DNA from: Rhodanobacteraceae bacterium | Lineage (GTDB): Bacteria; Pseudomonadota; Gammaproteobacteria; Xanthomonadales; Rhodanobacteraceae | Direction: 5' to 3' | Assembly (NCBI GenBank): GCA_027019085.1 | Contig: JALUXG010000019.1 | Span: forward strand, 1 to 64,000 | DNA: 64,000 nt | In this document: positions 17,289 through 27,530 of the stretch, one piece after another | How the letters are laid out: the number at the start of each line of letters is the position of its first letter | How positions within the stretch are numbered: position 1 is the stretch's first letter | Notes under the pieces: model-generated | The model's input: only the letters and a program-made list of their open reading frames with translations | What the model was told of the DNA's origin: nothing | The model's database searches: none | Position numbers and translations under genes: made by a program

Positions 17289-18563
17289 ATGGAAACAGCT
17301 TGGGTGGCCGACAGTCATGGCGAGCGGCCGGCAGGCACGGTGGCGCTGTCCACGCGCGTTGCCTTCGTCATCGAGCTGGCGCGTCGGCTGCACCAGTACG
17401 GCACGGCGGCGCCGCGCCTGGAAGACGCTGTCGGCAGCGTTGCCCAGCAGCTGGACCTGCGTGCAGAAGTGTGGTCCAGCCCGACGGCGATCATTGTCTC
17501 CTTTGCCGATCTGGCGCAGGGCGAGGACGCTATTGCGCAGATCAGTCAGGTCATCCGCATGCCGCCCGGTGACGTCAATCTGGAGCGCCTGTGCGAGGTG
17601 GATGCGATTGCGCACGGGGTCACCGATGGCCGCATGGGCATCGAGGAAGGTGCACGCGAACTGCGGCGACTGTCGCGCCCGACCACTCGCGGCCGCAAGC
17701 TGGCGATGACCCTTGGGTTCGCCTTGTCGGTGTTCGGCTTTGCCGTACTGCTGCACGGTTCATGGGCCGATGCCGTTACCGCAGCGGCACTAGGCTGGAT
17801 GATCGGTGTGCTGATGATCGTGGCGGCCAGCCATCCGCGCGTCGCGCTGGCGGGCGAGGCGCTTGCCGCCGTGCTGGCCGCGAGCGGTGCCAGCCTGGTC
17901 AGTGCATGGCTGGTACCCCTGCATGTGAATCTGGTGGTGCTGTCGGCACTGATCGTGCTGGTGCCGGGGATGATGTTGACCGCAGCGGTTCGCGAACTTT
18001 CGGCACAGCATCTGGCATCGGGCGTTTCACGCCTGTTCGGGGCCCTGGCTTCCATGCTGAAGCTGATTTTCGGAGTGATGGTGGTATTCGCCGCCAGCTC
18101 CTGGCTTGGGGTGAGGCTTCCGGCAGCAACGTTGCCGCCGGTGCCTTCATGGGTGGAGTGGCCGGCTCTGGTGGCAGGTACGTTCGGATTTGCCCTGGTA
18201 TTCCAGGCAGCACGCCGCGACTGGGTACTGGTGGCCCTGTCGGCGATGCTGGGTTATCTGGTGGCCCGCGAAACCGGTGCCGGTTTCGGACCCGCATTTG
18301 GTGTGTTCATGGGTGGCCTGGTTCTGAGTGCGCTGAGCAATGCGTATGCGCGATACGCGCGGCGCCCTGGAGCGTTGATCCGGGAGCCGGGCATTATTCT
18401 TCTGGTTCCGGGAAGCATCGGTTACCAGACGCTTGCCTTCCTGGCCCAGCGCAATGTCCACAGCGGCACCGAAATGGCGATTGTTCTGGTCACGCTGCTG
18501 GTGGCACTGGTGGCCGGCCTGCTGTTCGGTGACCTGCTGATTGTCCCCCGGCATAGCCTGTAA
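17289..18563 (+). CDS. ThrE-family threonine/serine exporter
   Basis: A 424-residue inner-membrane protein. The soluble N-terminal part (about 20-130) matches the ThrE N-terminal domain, with ELARRLHQYGTAAPRLEDAV. About ten hydrophobic helices follow, so both halves that are separate proteins in YjjP/YjjB are fused here as in ThrE. Family members export threonine or serine, and YjjPB exports succinate; the substrate here is not determined. The ribosome site is GGGGAGG. It has its own transcription unit, ending at the hairpin at 18589-18619. Confidence 0.8.
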   Translation: METAWVADSHGERPAGTVALSTRVAFVIELARRLHQYGTAAPRLEDAVGSVAQQLDLRAEVWSSPTAIIVSFADLAQGEDAIAQISQVIRMPPGDVNLERLCEVDAIAHGVTDGRMGIEEGARELRRLSRPTTRGRKLAMTLGFALSVFGFAVLLHGSWADAVTAAALGWMIGVLMIVAASHPRVALAGEALAAVLAASGASLVSAWLVPLHVNLVVLSALIVLVPGMMLTAAVRELSAQHLASGVSRLFGALASMLKLIFGVMVVFAASSWLGVRLPAATLPPVPSWVEWPALVAGTFGFALVFQAARRDWVLVALSAMLGYLVARETGAGFGPAFGVFMGGLVLSALSNAYARYARRPGALIREPGIILLVPGSIGYQTLAFLAQRNVHSGTEMAIVLVTLLVALVAGLLFGDLLIVPRHSL

Positions 18564-18588
18564 TGCTTCTGGCATGAAATGCCGGGCA

Positions 18589-18619
18589 CGAAAAAAGCGC
18601 CAGCAAGGCGCTTTTTTCG
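18589..18619. terminator. Bidirectional intrinsic terminator
   Basis: The stem AAAAAAGCGCC / GGCGCTTTTTT around the loop AGCAA ends in a T run on the plus strand and, by symmetry, on the minus strand. It lies between the convergent ThrE-type gene and H-NS-like gene and can serve both. Confidence 0.92.
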
Positions 18620-18642
18620 TAATCGCAGGAGCCGATGATCAG

Positions 18643-18972
18643 TCACTTGATCAGCAGGTCCTTTTCCTTCTTGCCGGCCTTGAGCGCGGCATTGAACCAG
18701 CGCGGGCGCTTGCCACGGCCGGACCAGGTCTGCGCCGGATCGTCCGGGTTGCGGTATTTCGGCGCCACCTTGCTGGTGGTGCGTCGACCGCGCCGGCCGC
18801 CGCGCGTGCCGAAGACTTCCTCGAAGGTGAAGCCTTCGTCCTTGATCAGTTTCTGAATCCGTTCACGCAGTTTGACCACTTTTTCCTTTTCCAGCTCGAC
18901 CTTGCGCTGTTCGGCCTTGTTGATGAGGTCATTGAGCTGTTTGGGATTCAACTTGTTCAGATCGACTGCCAT
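18643..18972 (-). CDS. H-NS-family nucleoid-associated protein
   Basis: A 109-residue protein with the two-part H-NS plan. An N-terminal coiled coil for oligomerisation (about 1-50, rich in K, E and L) is joined by a basic linker (RGGRRGRRTT) to the C-terminal DNA-binding motif, here NPDDPAQTWSGRGKRPRWF. The order matches the H-NS-like proteins of Xanthomonas and relatives. Such proteins bind AT-rich DNA, bridge it and silence foreign genes. It is a single-gene unit ending at the shared terminator. Confidence 0.92.
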   Translation of the reverse strand: MAVDLNKLNPKQLNDLINKAEQRKVELEKEKVVKLRERIQKLIKDEGFTFEEVFGTRGGRRGRRTTSKVAPKYRNPDDPAQTWSGRGKRPRWFNAALKAGKKEKDLLIK

Positions 18973-19300
18973 GAATGCACTCCAGATGGTTACAGGGGAT
19001 AGAAAGGCTGCCAGCAGCCCGTGGGGCGCAGTGATTCTGCATCAAATGGCGGGTGTTTGCAAAATACCCATGGTTAATGGGGGTTAAATGCACTTCGATT
19101 ATGCAGGCGAAGTGGACCTTGTTGTCGACGTATGTTGATGGGTTGTCTGTTCGAAATAGTGCATGAAGTCTTTATGCAGAATACGCCGTGACAGGTGCGC
19201 CAATCCATAAAGCCGGTGACCGTGCAACCGGCTTGGGATGGACAGGAGGTTTTGCGTACGGAGGCATGATTTGCACAGTGTTAATACAGGCTTCATGCAT
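18973..19300. other. Gene-free region between the H-NS-like gene and proS
   Basis: No convincing gene; short frames here lack ribosome sites and family resemblance. The region is visibly richer in A and T than its surroundings. A stem AAGCCGGT / ACCGGCTT (19210-19217 and 19227-19234) lies downstream of proS on the minus strand. The rest presumably holds the H-NS-like gene's promoter, which I cannot place exactly. Confidence 0.5.
19210..19234 (-). terminator. Possible terminator hairpin downstream of proS
   Basis: An 8-base perfect stem with a 9-base loop. On the minus strand it is followed by only a short T-rich stretch (TTTAT counting the stem end), so termination may be weak. Confidence 0.4.
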
Positions 19301-21010
19301 TCACGCATTGGCTGCCACAAGCATTTCGAGCAACGCATCATGTGACAGGGATCGATTTTCGCTTTCACCACGACGTCGGTATTCGTAGGTCCCGGAGTCG
19401 AGTCCGCGATCACTGACGACCACGCGGTGCGGAATGCCGATCAACTCGATGTCGGCGAACATCGGGCCCGGGCGCAGGCCGCGGTCATCGAGCAGCACGT
19501 CCAGCCCGCGTTCGCGCAACTGGTCGTAGAGCGCCAGTGCCGCATCCTGGGCCCGTGTGCCTTGGCGCGAATTGATGACGCATATGGCGACATTCCACGG
19601 CGCCATCGGGTCGGGCCAGGCAATGCCTTGTTCGTCATGATTCTGTTCGATGGCGGCAGCGACGATGCGACTGATGCCGATGCCGTAGCAGCCCATCAGC
19701 ATGCTGCGCGCCTTGCCGTTCTCGTCCAGCACGGTAGCGCCCATGGCCTGGGCATATTTGCCACCAAGCTGGAAGACATGGCCAACCTCGATCCCGCGCG
19801 CGATGTGCAGTGTCCCCTGACCGTCCGGCGAGGGGTCGCCATCGACGACCTTGCGCAGATCGGCGATACGGGTCATCTGTGCGTCACGTTCCCAGTTGGC
19901 GCCGGTGTAATGCGAACCCTCGGCATTGCCGCCACAGACGAAATCGCCCAGTACCGCGGCACTTCGGTCGACGATGACCGGGATCGACGCGGGCAGTCCG
20001 ACAGGGCCGAGAAAACCCGGACGGGTGCCTGTGGCATCGAGGATCTCCGCTTCGCTGGCCAGCTCGGACACGCCCGGTAGTTCGTCCAGCTTGGAGGCCT
20101 TGACCTCGTTGATTTCATGGTCGCCGCGCAGGCAAAGCGCAACCAGTCCGTCCTTGCCCCGGACCAGCAAGGTTTTCACGCAGCGCGTTGCGTCAACGCC
20201 GAGAAACGCGCTTACTTCCTCGATGGTCCGGCAGTCGGGGGTGTCGACCCGCTGCAGTGCAGCCGAAGACGCCGGGCGCTGTGTTGCGGGCGCCAGTGCC
20301 TCGGCCAGTTCGACGTTGGCCGCATAATCCGACCCGTCGCTCCATGCGATGGCGTCTTCGCCCGATTCGGCCAGAACCTGGAATTCGTGGCTGGCGTTGC
20401 CGCCGATGGCGCCGGTGTCGGCCTGCACGGCACGAAAGCGCAGGCCAAGCCGGGTGAAGATGCGTGAGTAGGCATCGAACATCACCCGGTAGGTGGCGGC
20501 CAGCGACTCGGGCGAGAGGTGGAAGGAATAGGCGTCCTTCATCAGGAATTCGCGCGCCCGCATCACGCCGAAGCGCGGGCGGATCTCGTCACGGAACTTG
20601 GTCTGGATCTGGTAGAAGCTGACCGGCAACTGCTTGTAGCTTTTCAGCTCGCTGCGTGCGAAATCAGTGATGACCTCTTCATGTGTGGGGCCGTAGCAGT
20701 ACTCCTGGTCCTTGCGGTCGCGGATCTTCAGCAGCTGGCCACCGAATTGTTGCCAGCGTCCGGTTTCCTCCCACAGCTCTCGTGGCTGGATCGATGGCAT
20801 CAGCATCTCGATGGCGCCGGCGCGATTCATTTCCTCGCGCACCACCGTTTCCACCTTGCGCAGCACACGCAGGCCCAGTGGCGACCAGGTGTAGATCCCG
20901 GCGGCAAGCTTGCGCAGCATGCCGGCGCGCAGCATCAGGCGATGGCTGGCAACCTCCGCATCGGCGGGGATTTCCTTGACGGTGGCGAGATGGAACTGGC
21001 TCAGGCGCAT
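19301..21010 (-). CDS. proS: Prolyl-tRNA synthetase
   Basis: A 569-residue class II synthetase that charges tRNA-Pro. The start giving [20 protein letters not shown] is the universal bacterial N-terminus and gives the normal length; the frame is open 24 codons further upstream. Motif 2 ([25 protein letters not shown]) and motif 3 ([17 protein letters not shown]) are intact. Between them (about 220-400) lies the YbaK-like editing insertion that removes Ala-tRNA-Pro, with CVKTLLV and [11 protein letters not shown]. The anticodon-binding domain is at the C-terminus. It is a bacterial-type (E. coli-like) ProS. Confidence 0.97.
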   Translation of the reverse strand: MRLSQFHLATVKEIPADAEVASHRLMLRAGMLRKLAAGIYTWSPLGLRVLRKVETVVREEMNRAGAIEMLMPSIQPRELWEETGRWQQFGGQLLKIRDRKDQEYCYGPTHEEVITDFARSELKSYKQLPVSFYQIQTKFRDEIRPRFGVMRAREFLMKDAYSFHLSPESLAATYRVMFDAYSRIFTRLGLRFRAVQADTGAIGGNASHEFQVLAESGEDAIAWSDGSDYAANVELAEALAPATQRPASSAALQRVDTPDCRTIEEVSAFLGVDATRCVKTLLVRGKDGLVALCLRGDHEINEVKASKLDELPGVSELASEAEILDATGTRPGFLGPVGLPASIPVIVDRSAAVLGDFVCGGNAEGSHYTGANWERDAQMTRIADLRKVVDGDPSPDGQGTLHIARGIEVGHVFQLGGKYAQAMGATVLDENGKARSMLMGCYGIGISRIVAAAIEQNHDEQGIAWPDPMAPWNVAICVINSRQGTRAQDAALALYDQLRERGLDVLLDDRGLRPGPMFADIELIGIPHRVVVSDRGLDSGTYEYRRRGESENRSLSHDALLEMLVAANA

Positions 21011-21158
21011 GCGGACGGTCCGGGTGTGGGCTCCGGCCGGGACGCGTTCGCCAGGTGCGCACCTGGCATTGCGGGGGCGCATCCGAATGCCCGGCCAGGG
21101 CAGATGAACGGCCGATTATAGCGGTCGTTCGTACTGCTGTGGCAGGGCGCGCTGCGGG

Positions 21159-21578
21159 CTATTTGCTGCAGTAGGCCTCGTAGCGCTGCTTTTGCTGCTT
21201 GAGCTGCTGGGCGCGCAGCTTGGCATCGACCTGGACGGTCTTGCCATTGCTGTCCATGCGCTGCAGCGACTGCTTGGATTCGAGCAGCGTGATGTTGGAC
21301 TGCAACTGGTCGCAGAAACGCTGGAGCTGGATCGAACGGGCGTTGCCGCTGCCCTTCGATGCCTGGCTGTCCTGTTCCTTTACGGCACCTTTCTCGCTCA
21401 TGCGCGGCTGGTCGGCATCGGGCCGCGTGCGGATGACCTCGTATTTCACGCCGCGTGGCGCCATTTCGGAGAAATGCGTGGTGCCCTGGGCATCGGTCCA
21501 CTTGTAGATCTGGGCGCTGGCGACCAGCGGGGCACTCACAAGCACAATGGCCAGCAGGGCGGGAAGGGATCGGCGCAT
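21159..21578 (-). CDS. Exported DUF4124-domain protein
   Basis: A 139-residue protein with a clear signal peptide (basic start, hydrophobic core, cleavage after VASA). The mature N-terminus QIYKWTDAQGTTHFSEMAP is the DUF4124 signature. The rest is a glutamine- and lysine-rich, probably helical tail. The start is fixed by the strong ribosome site AAGGAGG seven bases before the ATG; the frame continues upstream but that part is not gene-like. The function of DUF4124 proteins is unknown; they are common small envelope proteins in this order. It lies 148 bases upstream of proS on the same strand. Confidence 0.85.
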   Translation of the reverse strand: MRRSLPALLAIVLVSAPLVASAQIYKWTDAQGTTHFSEMAPRGVKYEVIRTRPDADQPRMSEKGAVKEQDSQASKGSGNARSIQLQRFCDQLQSNITLLESKQSLQRMDSNGKTVQVDAKLRAQQLKQQKQRYEAYCSK

Positions 21579-21832
21579 GGTTAGCCTCCTTGGGTGCGTC
21601 CTCGCACCCTCCTGCGCCCATGGTACGCACAGGCGGCGGTCCGGGGAAAGTGCGGATGTGCCGTGAATGTGAGGCGTGGCACGTTCGAAACCCGGCCAGG
21701 AGTCCGGTGTGGACTCGTGTCCAGCGGCTGGATATGCGGCATCAGGCCCTGCGCAGGCGCTCGCAGATGACGGCCGGCGACGAGTGGATGGTTTACACTG
21801 GCAACTGGTCGCCACCGGAGTCCGACAAGCGC

Positions 21833-22621
21833 ATGAGCGAACCTTCGCACGTACGCAGGCCCCGCCGCAGGGGCATTTACCTGCTGCCCAACCTGTTCAC
21901 CACCGGTGCCATGTTTTCCGGCTTTTACGCCATCATCGCCGGTATCAGCGGGCAGTACTCGGTTGCCGCGGTTGCCGTGTTCATTGCCGCGCTGCTGGAC
22001 AGCATGGATGGACGCGTGGCCCGGTTGACGGGCACCCAGAGCGACTTCGGGGTGCAATACGATTCATTGTCCGACCTGGTCAGCTTCGGTCTGGCACCGG
22101 CGCTGGTGATGTATTCCTGGTCGCTGTCCGCATTGCGCGACTATGGCCCGGTATGGGGCAAGATCGGCTGGACAGCGGCCTTCATCTACGCTGCCTGCGG
22201 GGCGTTGCGCCTGGCGCGTTTCAATACCCAGGCCGGGGTAGCCGACAAGCGCTACTTCCAGGGGCTGGCCAGTCCGGCGGCGGCAGGTTTGTGCATGGCT
22301 TTCGTCTGGAGCATGAACAAGGACGGCGTGAGCGGGCCCGAGCTGGCGTTCGTGACCCCGTTCCTGACCGTGGTGGCCGGTCTGCTCATGGTCAGCCGGG
22401 TACGATATTTCAGTTTCAAGGCCTGGCCGCAGCATGATCGCGTGCCGTTCCTGTGGATCCTTGCTGCGGCCCTGATCATCGCCCTTCTGGTGATCGATCC
22501 GCCGCATGTGCTACTGGCTGTTTTTGCCCTGTACGTATGTTCCGGTCCGGTCCTGACCCTGATCGGGCGGGTCAGAACCCGTCGCCGAAGGGTGCTGCGG
22601 GGCGAGCCGCCGTCCTCGTGA
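21833..22621 (+). CDS. pssA: CDP-diacylglycerol-serine O-phosphatidyltransferase (phosphatidylserine synthase)
   Basis: A 262-residue multi-pass membrane enzyme that makes phosphatidylserine, the precursor of phosphatidylethanolamine. The CDP-alcohol phosphotransferase motif DG-x2-AR-x8-G-x3-D-x3-D is complete from residue 60 on (DGRVAR then FGVQYDSLSD). Hydrophobic helices fill the rest. The start at 21833 gives MSEPSHVRRPRRRGIYLLPN, the usual N-terminus; the frame is open upstream into the divergent DUF4124 leader. It begins a run of three overlapping or adjacent genes (pssA, a HolD-like candidate, rimI). Confidence 0.93.
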   Translation: MSEPSHVRRPRRRGIYLLPNLFTTGAMFSGFYAIIAGISGQYSVAAVAVFIAALLDSMDGRVARLTGTQSDFGVQYDSLSDLVSFGLAPALVMYSWSLSALRDYGPVWGKIGWTAAFIYAACGALRLARFNTQAGVADKRYFQGLASPAAAGLCMAFVWSMNKDGVSGPELAFVTPFLTVVAGLLMVSRVRYFSFKAWPQHDRVPFLWILAAALIIALLVIDPPHVLLAVFALYVCSGPVLTLIGRVRTRRRRVLRGEPPSS

Positions 22622-22623
22622 AC

Positions 22624-23124
22624 ATGCCCGCTTCCCGCGCCGCACGTCGCCTGGTGCGCCTGCAGGCGCTTGAGGTGCGTCCCTTGCGCTTGCGAGGTAC
22701 GCAGTCACCCGTGCAGGGCCATGCGCCAGCCAGGGACCAGCCGGCAACGTCCGGGAATGCAGATGCCCGGCAAGTGGCTTGCGTGCTGCTGCTGCCTGCC
22801 GCATGTCCCCAGCGCTGCCTGGCCCTGGTCGATCGCGCCATGCTGGCGCTGGGCGATGCGTTTGCGCACGCGCCGCGGGTGTGGCTGGGTGATGCGGGCC
22901 TGCAGCCCTCGCCCCCGGCGGCGCAGGTCTACCTGGCCTTCGGTGATGCCCAGGCGAGGGCGCTGGGACACGCCCTGACCCTGGCCGAGATCCGCGAGGC
23001 CGAGGTGGTGTTGCTCGATCCCCCGGACAGCCTGCACGAAGCGGCGGCCAAGCAGCGTCTGTGGCAGGCTCTGAGACCCGTGCGGCTTCGTTTTCTCGGC
23101 CATCCCGGGGCAGGCGGCAGGTGA
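22624..23124 (+). CDS. Uncharacterised protein; candidate HolD (DNA polymerase III psi subunit)
   Basis: A 166-residue protein starting at ATG 22624, or at the GTG 22618 that overlaps the pssA stop. It has no clear close family by eye. Two features fit the psi subunit: an N-terminal LQALEVRPLRLR (13-24), comparable to the LQQLGITQWSLRRP start of E. coli HolD, and a C-terminal DPPDSLHEAAAKQRLWQAL segment resembling its A-x-LW helix. It lies directly upstream of rimI, as holD does in E. coli. The region 25-50 is low-complexity. The assignment is an inference; a plain hypothetical protein is the safe label. Confidence 0.5.
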   Translation: MPASRAARRLVRLQALEVRPLRLRGTQSPVQGHAPARDQPATSGNADARQVACVLLLPAACPQRCLALVDRAMLALGDAFAHAPRVWLGDAGLQPSPPAAQVYLAFGDAQARALGHALTLAEIREAEVVLLDPPDSLHEAAAKQRLWQALRPVRLRFLGHPGAGGR

Positions 23125-23161
23125 CTGGGCAGGAAACGATGCTTGGGCGCATAATCGGTGC

Positions 23162-23644
23162 ATGGCTGCCGTTGTCGCTCCGGAACTGCCGCGCATCCGC
23201 ATGATGCGAATCGACGACCTGCCCGATGTCGTGCGCATCGAGCAGGAGGCCTACGAATTCCCGTGGAGCCCGGGCATCTTCCGTGACTGCATGAAGGCCG
23301 GTCACGCCTGCTGGGTGCTGGCATGGCCGGAAGAACTGGTGGGCTACGGCATCCTTTCGGCAGCCGCAGGCGAGGCCCATGTGCTCAATCTGTGCGTGCA
23401 TCCGGACCACCAGGGAGGCGGCCACGGGCGACGCCTGCTGCACCGCCTTGTCGACCTGGCGCGCTGGCACGGCGCGGCGCGTATCTTCCTGGAGGTGCGC
23501 CCCTCCAATCGTGCCGCGCTCAAGCTCTATCTCAGTGAGCAGTTCGTCGAGATCGGGCGCCGACCGCGCTATTACCCGGCCGCACACGGGCGCGAGGATG
23601 CCATCGTGATGCTGCGCAAGCTGGCGCCCGACCATGTCGATTGA
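23162..23644 (+). CDS. rimI: Ribosomal protein S18-alanine N-acetyltransferase
   Basis: A 160-residue GNAT-fold enzyme that acetylates the N-terminal alanine of ribosomal protein S18. The acetyl-CoA binding motif is LNLCVHPDHQGGGHGRRLL, followed by LEVRPSN and ALKLYLSEQF, both typical of RimI. The N-terminal IRMMRIDDLPDVVRIEQ and YEFPW are also family features. It lies 37 bases after the HolD-like candidate, probably in the pssA transcript. Confidence 0.9.
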   Translation: MAAVVAPELPRIRMMRIDDLPDVVRIEQEAYEFPWSPGIFRDCMKAGHACWVLAWPEELVGYGILSAAAGEAHVLNLCVHPDHQGGGHGRRLLHRLVDLARWHGAARIFLEVRPSNRAALKLYLSEQFVEIGRRPRYYPAAHGREDAIVMLRKLAPDHVD

Positions 23645-23822
23645 GGTTCGTCACCGGTTCATGTGAGGCGCATGAACCCAGTGCGTGCCAGAATGGCGGT
23701 TGACCTTGACAGGCCTTGGCGATCTGCATCCGCATAGCCATGGCGTCATGGCTCGCATGCCCGCATGTGGACAGACACTGCATGTGTGCACCTGATTCAC
23801 GGGATGCCGGGGAGTTCGCCAC

Positions 23823-24518
23823 GTGCCTGAACAATCACCGCCGTATTCGGTCAACTGGTTCGACCACAACATACCCCATTGGCAAGCCTGGCTTTCCCCG
23901 CTGGCTGGAAAGCCGGGCTTGCGGGCTCTGGAAATCGGAAGTTTCGAGGGCAGGTCCACATGCTGGCTGTGTGAAAACATACTCACGGCAACCGACTGTC
24001 GCATCGATTGCCTGGACCTGTTTGAAATCGATCCCGTGTTCGGCAATTACCACCAGCGGTTCCAGCGCAACACGGCGGCGTGGAAAGACCGGATCCGTGA
24101 ATTTCACGGTTCGAGCTACGAGTCCCTGAAAAAGCTCGGTGGACCGTATGACATCGTGTATGTGGATGGCTGGCATTCGGCATTTGGAGCCATGGCGGAC
24201 GGTGTGATGGCGTGGCCCATGCTGAATGTGGGGGGCGTGATTATCTTCGACGACTATCTTTGGGTGCCCCCGAAACTGGGATCGCCGCCCAGGCCCCCAT
24301 GGTGGCGGCGCAAGTGGTATCGGATGCGTGGCCAGGACTGGAGAAAAGCAGCAATCCTCAAGCAGATCGAAAGCGTGAAGCTCGACACCCCCAAGCTGGG
24401 CGTCGACGGACTGTTGGCGACCTTGTCGGGTCATTACGAGCTGCTCGGTGTTTCCAATCAACTGGCAGTGCGCAAGACCCGTGGATTCGAGCGTGGCCAG
24501 GTCGGATACGACACATAA
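23823..24518 (+). CDS. Class I SAM-dependent methyltransferase
   Basis: A 231-residue protein with a GTG start at 23823. The SAM-binding glycine motif is ALEIGSFEGRST (about 40-51), then acidic strand LDLFEID, then IVYVDGWHS and GGVIIFDDYLW, the layout of the Methyltransf_24 group. A basic stretch near 160-172 (PPWWRRKWYRMRG) follows. The target is unknown; related enzymes methylate sugars or other small molecules. It is separated from rimI by 178 bases and convergent with valS. Base composition looks less GC-rich than the neighbours, which may indicate acquisition. Confidence 0.75.
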   Translation: MPEQSPPYSVNWFDHNIPHWQAWLSPLAGKPGLRALEIGSFEGRSTCWLCENILTATDCRIDCLDLFEIDPVFGNYHQRFQRNTAAWKDRIREFHGSSYESLKKLGGPYDIVYVDGWHSAFGAMADGVMAWPMLNVGGVIIFDDYLWVPPKLGSPPRPPWWRRKWYRMRGQDWRKAAILKQIESVKLDTPKLGVDGLLATLSGHYELLGVSNQLAVRKTRGFERGQVGYDT

Positions 24519-24538
24519 CTTCTCGCCATAGGGTGTCC

Positions 24539-27388
24539 TTACCGGCCCAGCTTTTCCCGCTGCGCATGCAGCGCCTCGCGCTGGGTGCTCCAGTCGGCCA
24601 GCCGGCGGCGTTCCTGTTCGACCACCTCGGCCGGGGCGTTGTCGACGAAACGCGCATTGCCGAGCTTGCCCTCGCATTTGGCGATTTCCTTGCCGATGCG
24701 GGCGATTTCCTTCTCCAGGCGCGCCTTCTCGGCGTCCAGGTCGATCAGGCCGGCGAGCGGAATCAGCACGCGCAAATCATCGACCACCGTGGCCGCCGAG
24801 GCAGGTTCCTCGTCGTCGCGATCGAGCCACACTGGAAGTTCGGTGCGCCCCAGGAAGGCGATCTGGGCGGCGAACTTGTCCGCGCGGGTGCGGTCGACAG
24901 TGTCCCCGTCTGCCAGTAGCAACGGAATGATCTTGCCCGGCGCAATGTTCATTTCCGAACGCACCTTGCGCATGCCCGACAGTACGGCCTTGAACCACTC
25001 GATTTCCGCACTGGCATCGGCGTCCTCGTCCAGCTCGGCTGGGTTTGGCCAGGGCCGGTTCGTCAGGTGCCGGGCATCGATGCCAAGACGTGGCGCCAGC
25101 GATTGCCAGATTTCCTCGGTGATGAACGGGATTACCGGGTGCAGCGCGCGCAGCACCGTTTCCAGCACCACCAGCAGGGTGTGCCGCGTCGAGGCTGCAG
25201 CGGTTTCGTCGTTCCCCTGCAGTGCGGGTTTGGCCAGCTCCAGGAACCAGTCGCAGTATTCGTTCCAGACGAATGTGTAAAGCGTCTGCGCAAGGTGGTC
25301 GAAGCGGTAGCTGGCGAAATGCTGCTCGGCTTCGGCCAGGGTCTGTTTCAGTCGCGTAAGGATCCAGCGTTCGGCCTCGGTGACCGGTCTGTCCACGGTA
25401 GCCTGAATGCACCCCTCGGGAACATTCATCAGCACGAAGCGCGCCGCGTTCCACAGCTTGTTGCAGAACGCCTTGTAGCCCTCGGCGCGGCTGATGTCGA
25501 AGTTGATGGTGCGGCTGTAGCTGGCCAGCGCGGCGAAGGTGAAGCGCAGGGCATCGGTGCCGATGGCGGGGATGCCTTCGGGGTAGTCCTTGCGGATGCG
25601 CTTTTCCACCTTCTGGCGCACCTGGGGGATCAGCAGCGCGCGGGTGGATTTTTCCACCAGCGCCTCCAGGCCGATGCCGTCGATCAGGTCCAGCGGATCC
25701 AGGGTGTTGCCCTTGGACTTGGACATCTTCTGGCCCTCGGCATCGCGCACGATGGCATTGATGTAGACCGTGCGGAAGGGCACTTCGTCGACGAAGTACT
25801 TTGTCGCCATGACCATGCGCGCGACCCAGAAGAAGATGATGTCGAAGCCGGTCACCAGCACCGCGCTGGGCAGGAAGCGGCGGTCTTTCGACCAGTCGGC
25901 AATCATCTCGCCCTTCGCATCGAGAACCGGACCTTCCGCCGGCCAGCCCAGGGTGGAGAACGGCCACAACGCCGAACTGAACCAGGTGTCGAGCACGTCC
26001 TCGTCCTGGCGCAGCGTGCCGACCGGCGCGGTGTCGGCATGGGCCAGGGCGTCGGCCTCGTCCTCGCCGACGAAGATGTTGCCGGCCTCGTCGTACCAGG
26101 CCGGAATGCGGTGGCCCCACCACAATTGGCGGCTGATGCACCAGTCCTGGATGTTCTCCAGCCACTGGGTGTAGGTCTTGGCCCAGTTGTCGGGCACGAA
26201 TTTGATTTCTCCCGAGGTGACCGCTTTCAGCGCCGGTTCGGTGATTTTCTTGCGACCACCGGGTTCTCCGGCAGGTCGGGCACGGCCCTCGGGTAGCTCG
26301 TCTGTGGTCAGGTCCACGAACCACTGGTCGGTCAGCATCGGCTCGATCACCGCATCCGAGCGCTGGCTGACCGGGACCTGCAGGGTGTGTTTTTTCGTTT
26401 CGACCAGCGCGCCCTCAGCCTGAAGGTCGTCCAGGATCATCTTGCGCGCTTCGAAGCGATCCAGCCCACGGTATGTATCCGGCGCGTTTTCGTTGACCTT
26501 TGCATCCAGTGTGAAGATGTTCAGCGGTTCCAGCTGGTGGCGCTTGCCGATCTCGTAGTCATTGAAGTCGTGCGCCGGGGTGATCTTCACGCAGCCGGTG
26601 CCAAATTCACGGTCGACGTAGTCATCAGCGATGATCGGAATTTCGCGGCCCACCAGCGGCAGCACCAGGCTCTTGCCGACCAGGTGCGCGTAGCGTTCGT
26701 CCTCCGGATGCACCGCCACGGCGACATCACCGAGCATGGTCTCGGGGCGGGTGGTGGCGATGGTCACCGCCTCGTCGCTGCCGGAGACCGGGTAGCGGAT
26801 CGACCACAGGTGCCCTTCACGCTCGACGTTGTTGACCTCCAGATCCGATACCGCGGTGCCCAGCACCGGGTCCCAGTTGACCAGGCGGTTGCCGCGATAG
26901 ATCAGGCCGGCGCGGTACCAGTCGATGAACACCTTGCGCACCGCGGCAGAGAGTCCCTCGTCCATGGTGAAGCGTTCGCGCGACCAGTCGGCAGCCACGC
27001 CCAGCCGGCGCATCTGCCGGGTGATGATCGAGCCCGATTCCTCCTTCCACTGCCACACCCGCTCGATGAAGGCCTCGCGTCCCAGTGCGTGCTTGTCGGT
27101 GCCGTCGGCGGCAAGCTGGTTTTCCACGATCTTCTGGGTCGCGATGCCGGCATGGTCGGTGCCGATCTGCCACAGGGTGTCGTCGCCGCGCATGCGGTGG
27201 TAGCGGACCAGCATGTCCATGATGGTCTGCTGGAACGCATGACCCATGTGCAGGGTGCCGGTGACGTTGGGCGGCGGCAGCAGGATGCAGTAGGGGTCGC
27301 CGGATCCGGTGGGCCGGAAACAGCCGTCGGCTTCCCAGCGGGCATACCACTTCGACTCGATCTGCGCGGGTTCGAAACTCTTTTCCAT
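24539..27388 (-). CDS. valS: Valyl-tRNA synthetase
   Basis: A 949-residue class I synthetase. The start giving [20 protein letters not shown] is the family N-terminus; the frame extends upstream without support. The HIGH motif is HMGH in [14 protein letters not shown], near residue 48. The CP1 editing domain follows, with [10 protein letters not shown], and KMSKSKGN lies near 553. The C-terminal coiled coil ([19 protein letters not shown] and on) that contacts the tRNA is present. It charges tRNA-Val and hydrolyses Thr-tRNA-Val. It lies 142 bases downstream of hemE on the same strand. Confidence 0.97.
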   Translation of the reverse strand: MEKSFEPAQIESKWYARWEADGCFRPTGSGDPYCILLPPPNVTGTLHMGHAFQQTIMDMLVRYHRMRGDDTLWQIGTDHAGIATQKIVENQLAADGTDKHALGREAFIERVWQWKEESGSIITRQMRRLGVAADWSRERFTMDEGLSAAVRKVFIDWYRAGLIYRGNRLVNWDPVLGTAVSDLEVNNVEREGHLWSIRYPVSGSDEAVTIATTRPETMLGDVAVAVHPEDERYAHLVGKSLVLPLVGREIPIIADDYVDREFGTGCVKITPAHDFNDYEIGKRHQLEPLNIFTLDAKVNENAPDTYRGLDRFEARKMILDDLQAEGALVETKKHTLQVPVSQRSDAVIEPMLTDQWFVDLTTDELPEGRARPAGEPGGRKKITEPALKAVTSGEIKFVPDNWAKTYTQWLENIQDWCISRQLWWGHRIPAWYDEAGNIFVGEDEADALAHADTAPVGTLRQDEDVLDTWFSSALWPFSTLGWPAEGPVLDAKGEMIADWSKDRRFLPSAVLVTGFDIIFFWVARMVMATKYFVDEVPFRTVYINAIVRDAEGQKMSKSKGNTLDPLDLIDGIGLEALVEKSTRALLIPQVRQKVEKRIRKDYPEGIPAIGTDALRFTFAALASYSRTINFDISRAEGYKAFCNKLWNAARFVLMNVPEGCIQATVDRPVTEAERWILTRLKQTLAEAEQHFASYRFDHLAQTLYTFVWNEYCDWFLELAKPALQGNDETAAASTRHTLLVVLETVLRALHPVIPFITEEIWQSLAPRLGIDARHLTNRPWPNPAELDEDADASAEIEWFKAVLSGMRKVRSEMNIAPGKIIPLLLADGDTVDRTRADKFAAQIAFLGRTELPVWLDRDDEEPASAATVVDDLRVLIPLAGLIDLDAEKARLEKEIARIGKEIAKCEGKLGNARFVDNAPAEVVEQERRRLADWSTQREALHAQREKLGR

Positions 27389-27530
27389 GGACAGGCTCGG
27401 GCGGGCGCCGGCGGCACGGCGCGGCGGGAAAGCGGGAAAAGTCCGTGATTGTACGGGTCCGGCGGTCCCGGCCCAAGCACGGGGACGGCCATCATCGCGC
27501 AGGAGCGGCGGAAGCCGCGATAACGCAGCG

